Shown here piece by piece: positions 43,500 through 43,621 of a stretch of DNA of 43,621 nucleotides. The notes beneath the pieces were generated by a model. That model was given only the letters and a program-made list of their open reading frames with translations. It ran no database searches and had not been told where the DNA came from. How positions within the stretch are numbered: the first letter of the stretch is position 1; every line of letters begins with the position of its first letter. This DNA comes from Lichenicoccus sp964246745 (lineage in GTDB: Bacteria; Pseudomonadota; Alphaproteobacteria; Acetobacterales; Acetobacteraceae), in assembly GCA_964246745.1 (NCBI GenBank), contig CAXTRK010000027.1, forward strand, positions 1 to 43,621, in the 5' to 3' direction. The translations under genes and the position numbers were made by a program.

Positions 43500-43621
43500 C
43501 GAGCGATGGCGCGATGCCGATCGGCGCTCGATAAAACGTCGGTCAGCATGTTCATCAGCGCAACGGGGTCGTGTCCCATCGCGTGGTGTAGGAACGGCAC
43601 CGGTTCCTGAGCGGGGTTGAG
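43496..43621 (-). CDS. 3' end of a possible minus-strand gene (partial)
   Basis: From the window edge the minus strand is open for 41 codons (LNPAQEPVPFLHHAMGHDPV, ending RHRAIAR) and stops at 43496, overlapping the LysR stop codon by three bases on the other strand. The peptide looks natural but is too short to name. Confidence 0.4.
   Translation of the reverse strand, partial: LNPAQEPVPFLHHAMGHDPVALMNMLTDVLSSADRHRAIAR

Noticed and set aside
1..43621. CRISPR array
   Set aside because: No series of regularly spaced direct repeats was seen on either strand and no cas genes are present.

Overview
The window looks like accessory DNA of a high-GC alphaproteobacterium. The proteins on the left (TonB-dependent receptor with an ExbD-TonB-ExbB set, OprB-like porin, YncE-like propellers) recall Acetobacteraceae, while the far right (SGNH hydrolase, SDR, LysR, stub of a molybdopterin oxidoreductase) recalls sphingomonads. 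These taxonomic leanings are inference from protein style only. Broken genes and insertion sequence remnants sit at several seams, so the window is a mosaic.

Layout. 1-720: an aldo/keto reductase pseudogene and an IS256-type transposase remnant. 725-7538 (minus): a six-gene catabolic cluster reading flavin monooxygenase, GRDC-like decarboxylase, SDR, aldehyde dehydrogenase, SnoaL-like protein, MFS transporter. 7978-13321: YncE-like secreted propeller, TetR regulator, divergent Rieske oxygenase and OprB-like porin; a shared palindromic motif lies before the catabolic cluster and before the Rieske gene. 13321-14059: an IS427-type (IS5 family) element with an internal deletion. 14211-20984: a TonB uptake operon (receptor, secreted phosphoesterase, ExbD, TonB, ExbB, second YncE propeller). 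21087-22248: HxlR regulator divergent from DoxX-like and CDGSH iron-sulfur genes. 22443-22969: decayed TolC-type gene. 23027-24159: Xre/RES toxin-antitoxin pair.

24408-36537 is a defence island. It opens with a 45-nt 3' fragment of tRNA-Gly(GCC), an integration scar, followed by a tyrosine integrase. Then come four co-directional minus-strand genes: OLD-type nuclease (GajA), UvrD-like helicase (GajB), a long prokaryotic Argonaute whose catalytic aspartates are replaced, and a PD-(D/E)XK nuclease, so Gabija and an Argonaute-nuclease system appear to share one transcription unit. Upstream and divergent from GajA is a GHKL ATPase gene that converges on a three-gene operon: a STAS-like protein with a C-terminal winged helix, a 116-residue unknown, and a protein with eight clustered cysteines and a DUF4417-like region. 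This four-gene set is the best candidate for an undescribed system: an ATPase/STAS switch controlling a metal-binding effector.

37213-39962: Rrf2 regulator, thioredoxin reductase-like flavoprotein and Old Yellow Enzyme, whose last codons come from the end of a second, truncated IS427-type element (39939 to about 40347). That element is joined directly to the first 70 or so codons of a xanthine dehydrogenase-type gene, marking a deletion junction. 40589-43499: SGNH hydrolase, SDR, divergent LysR, then the 3' end of one more possible gene.
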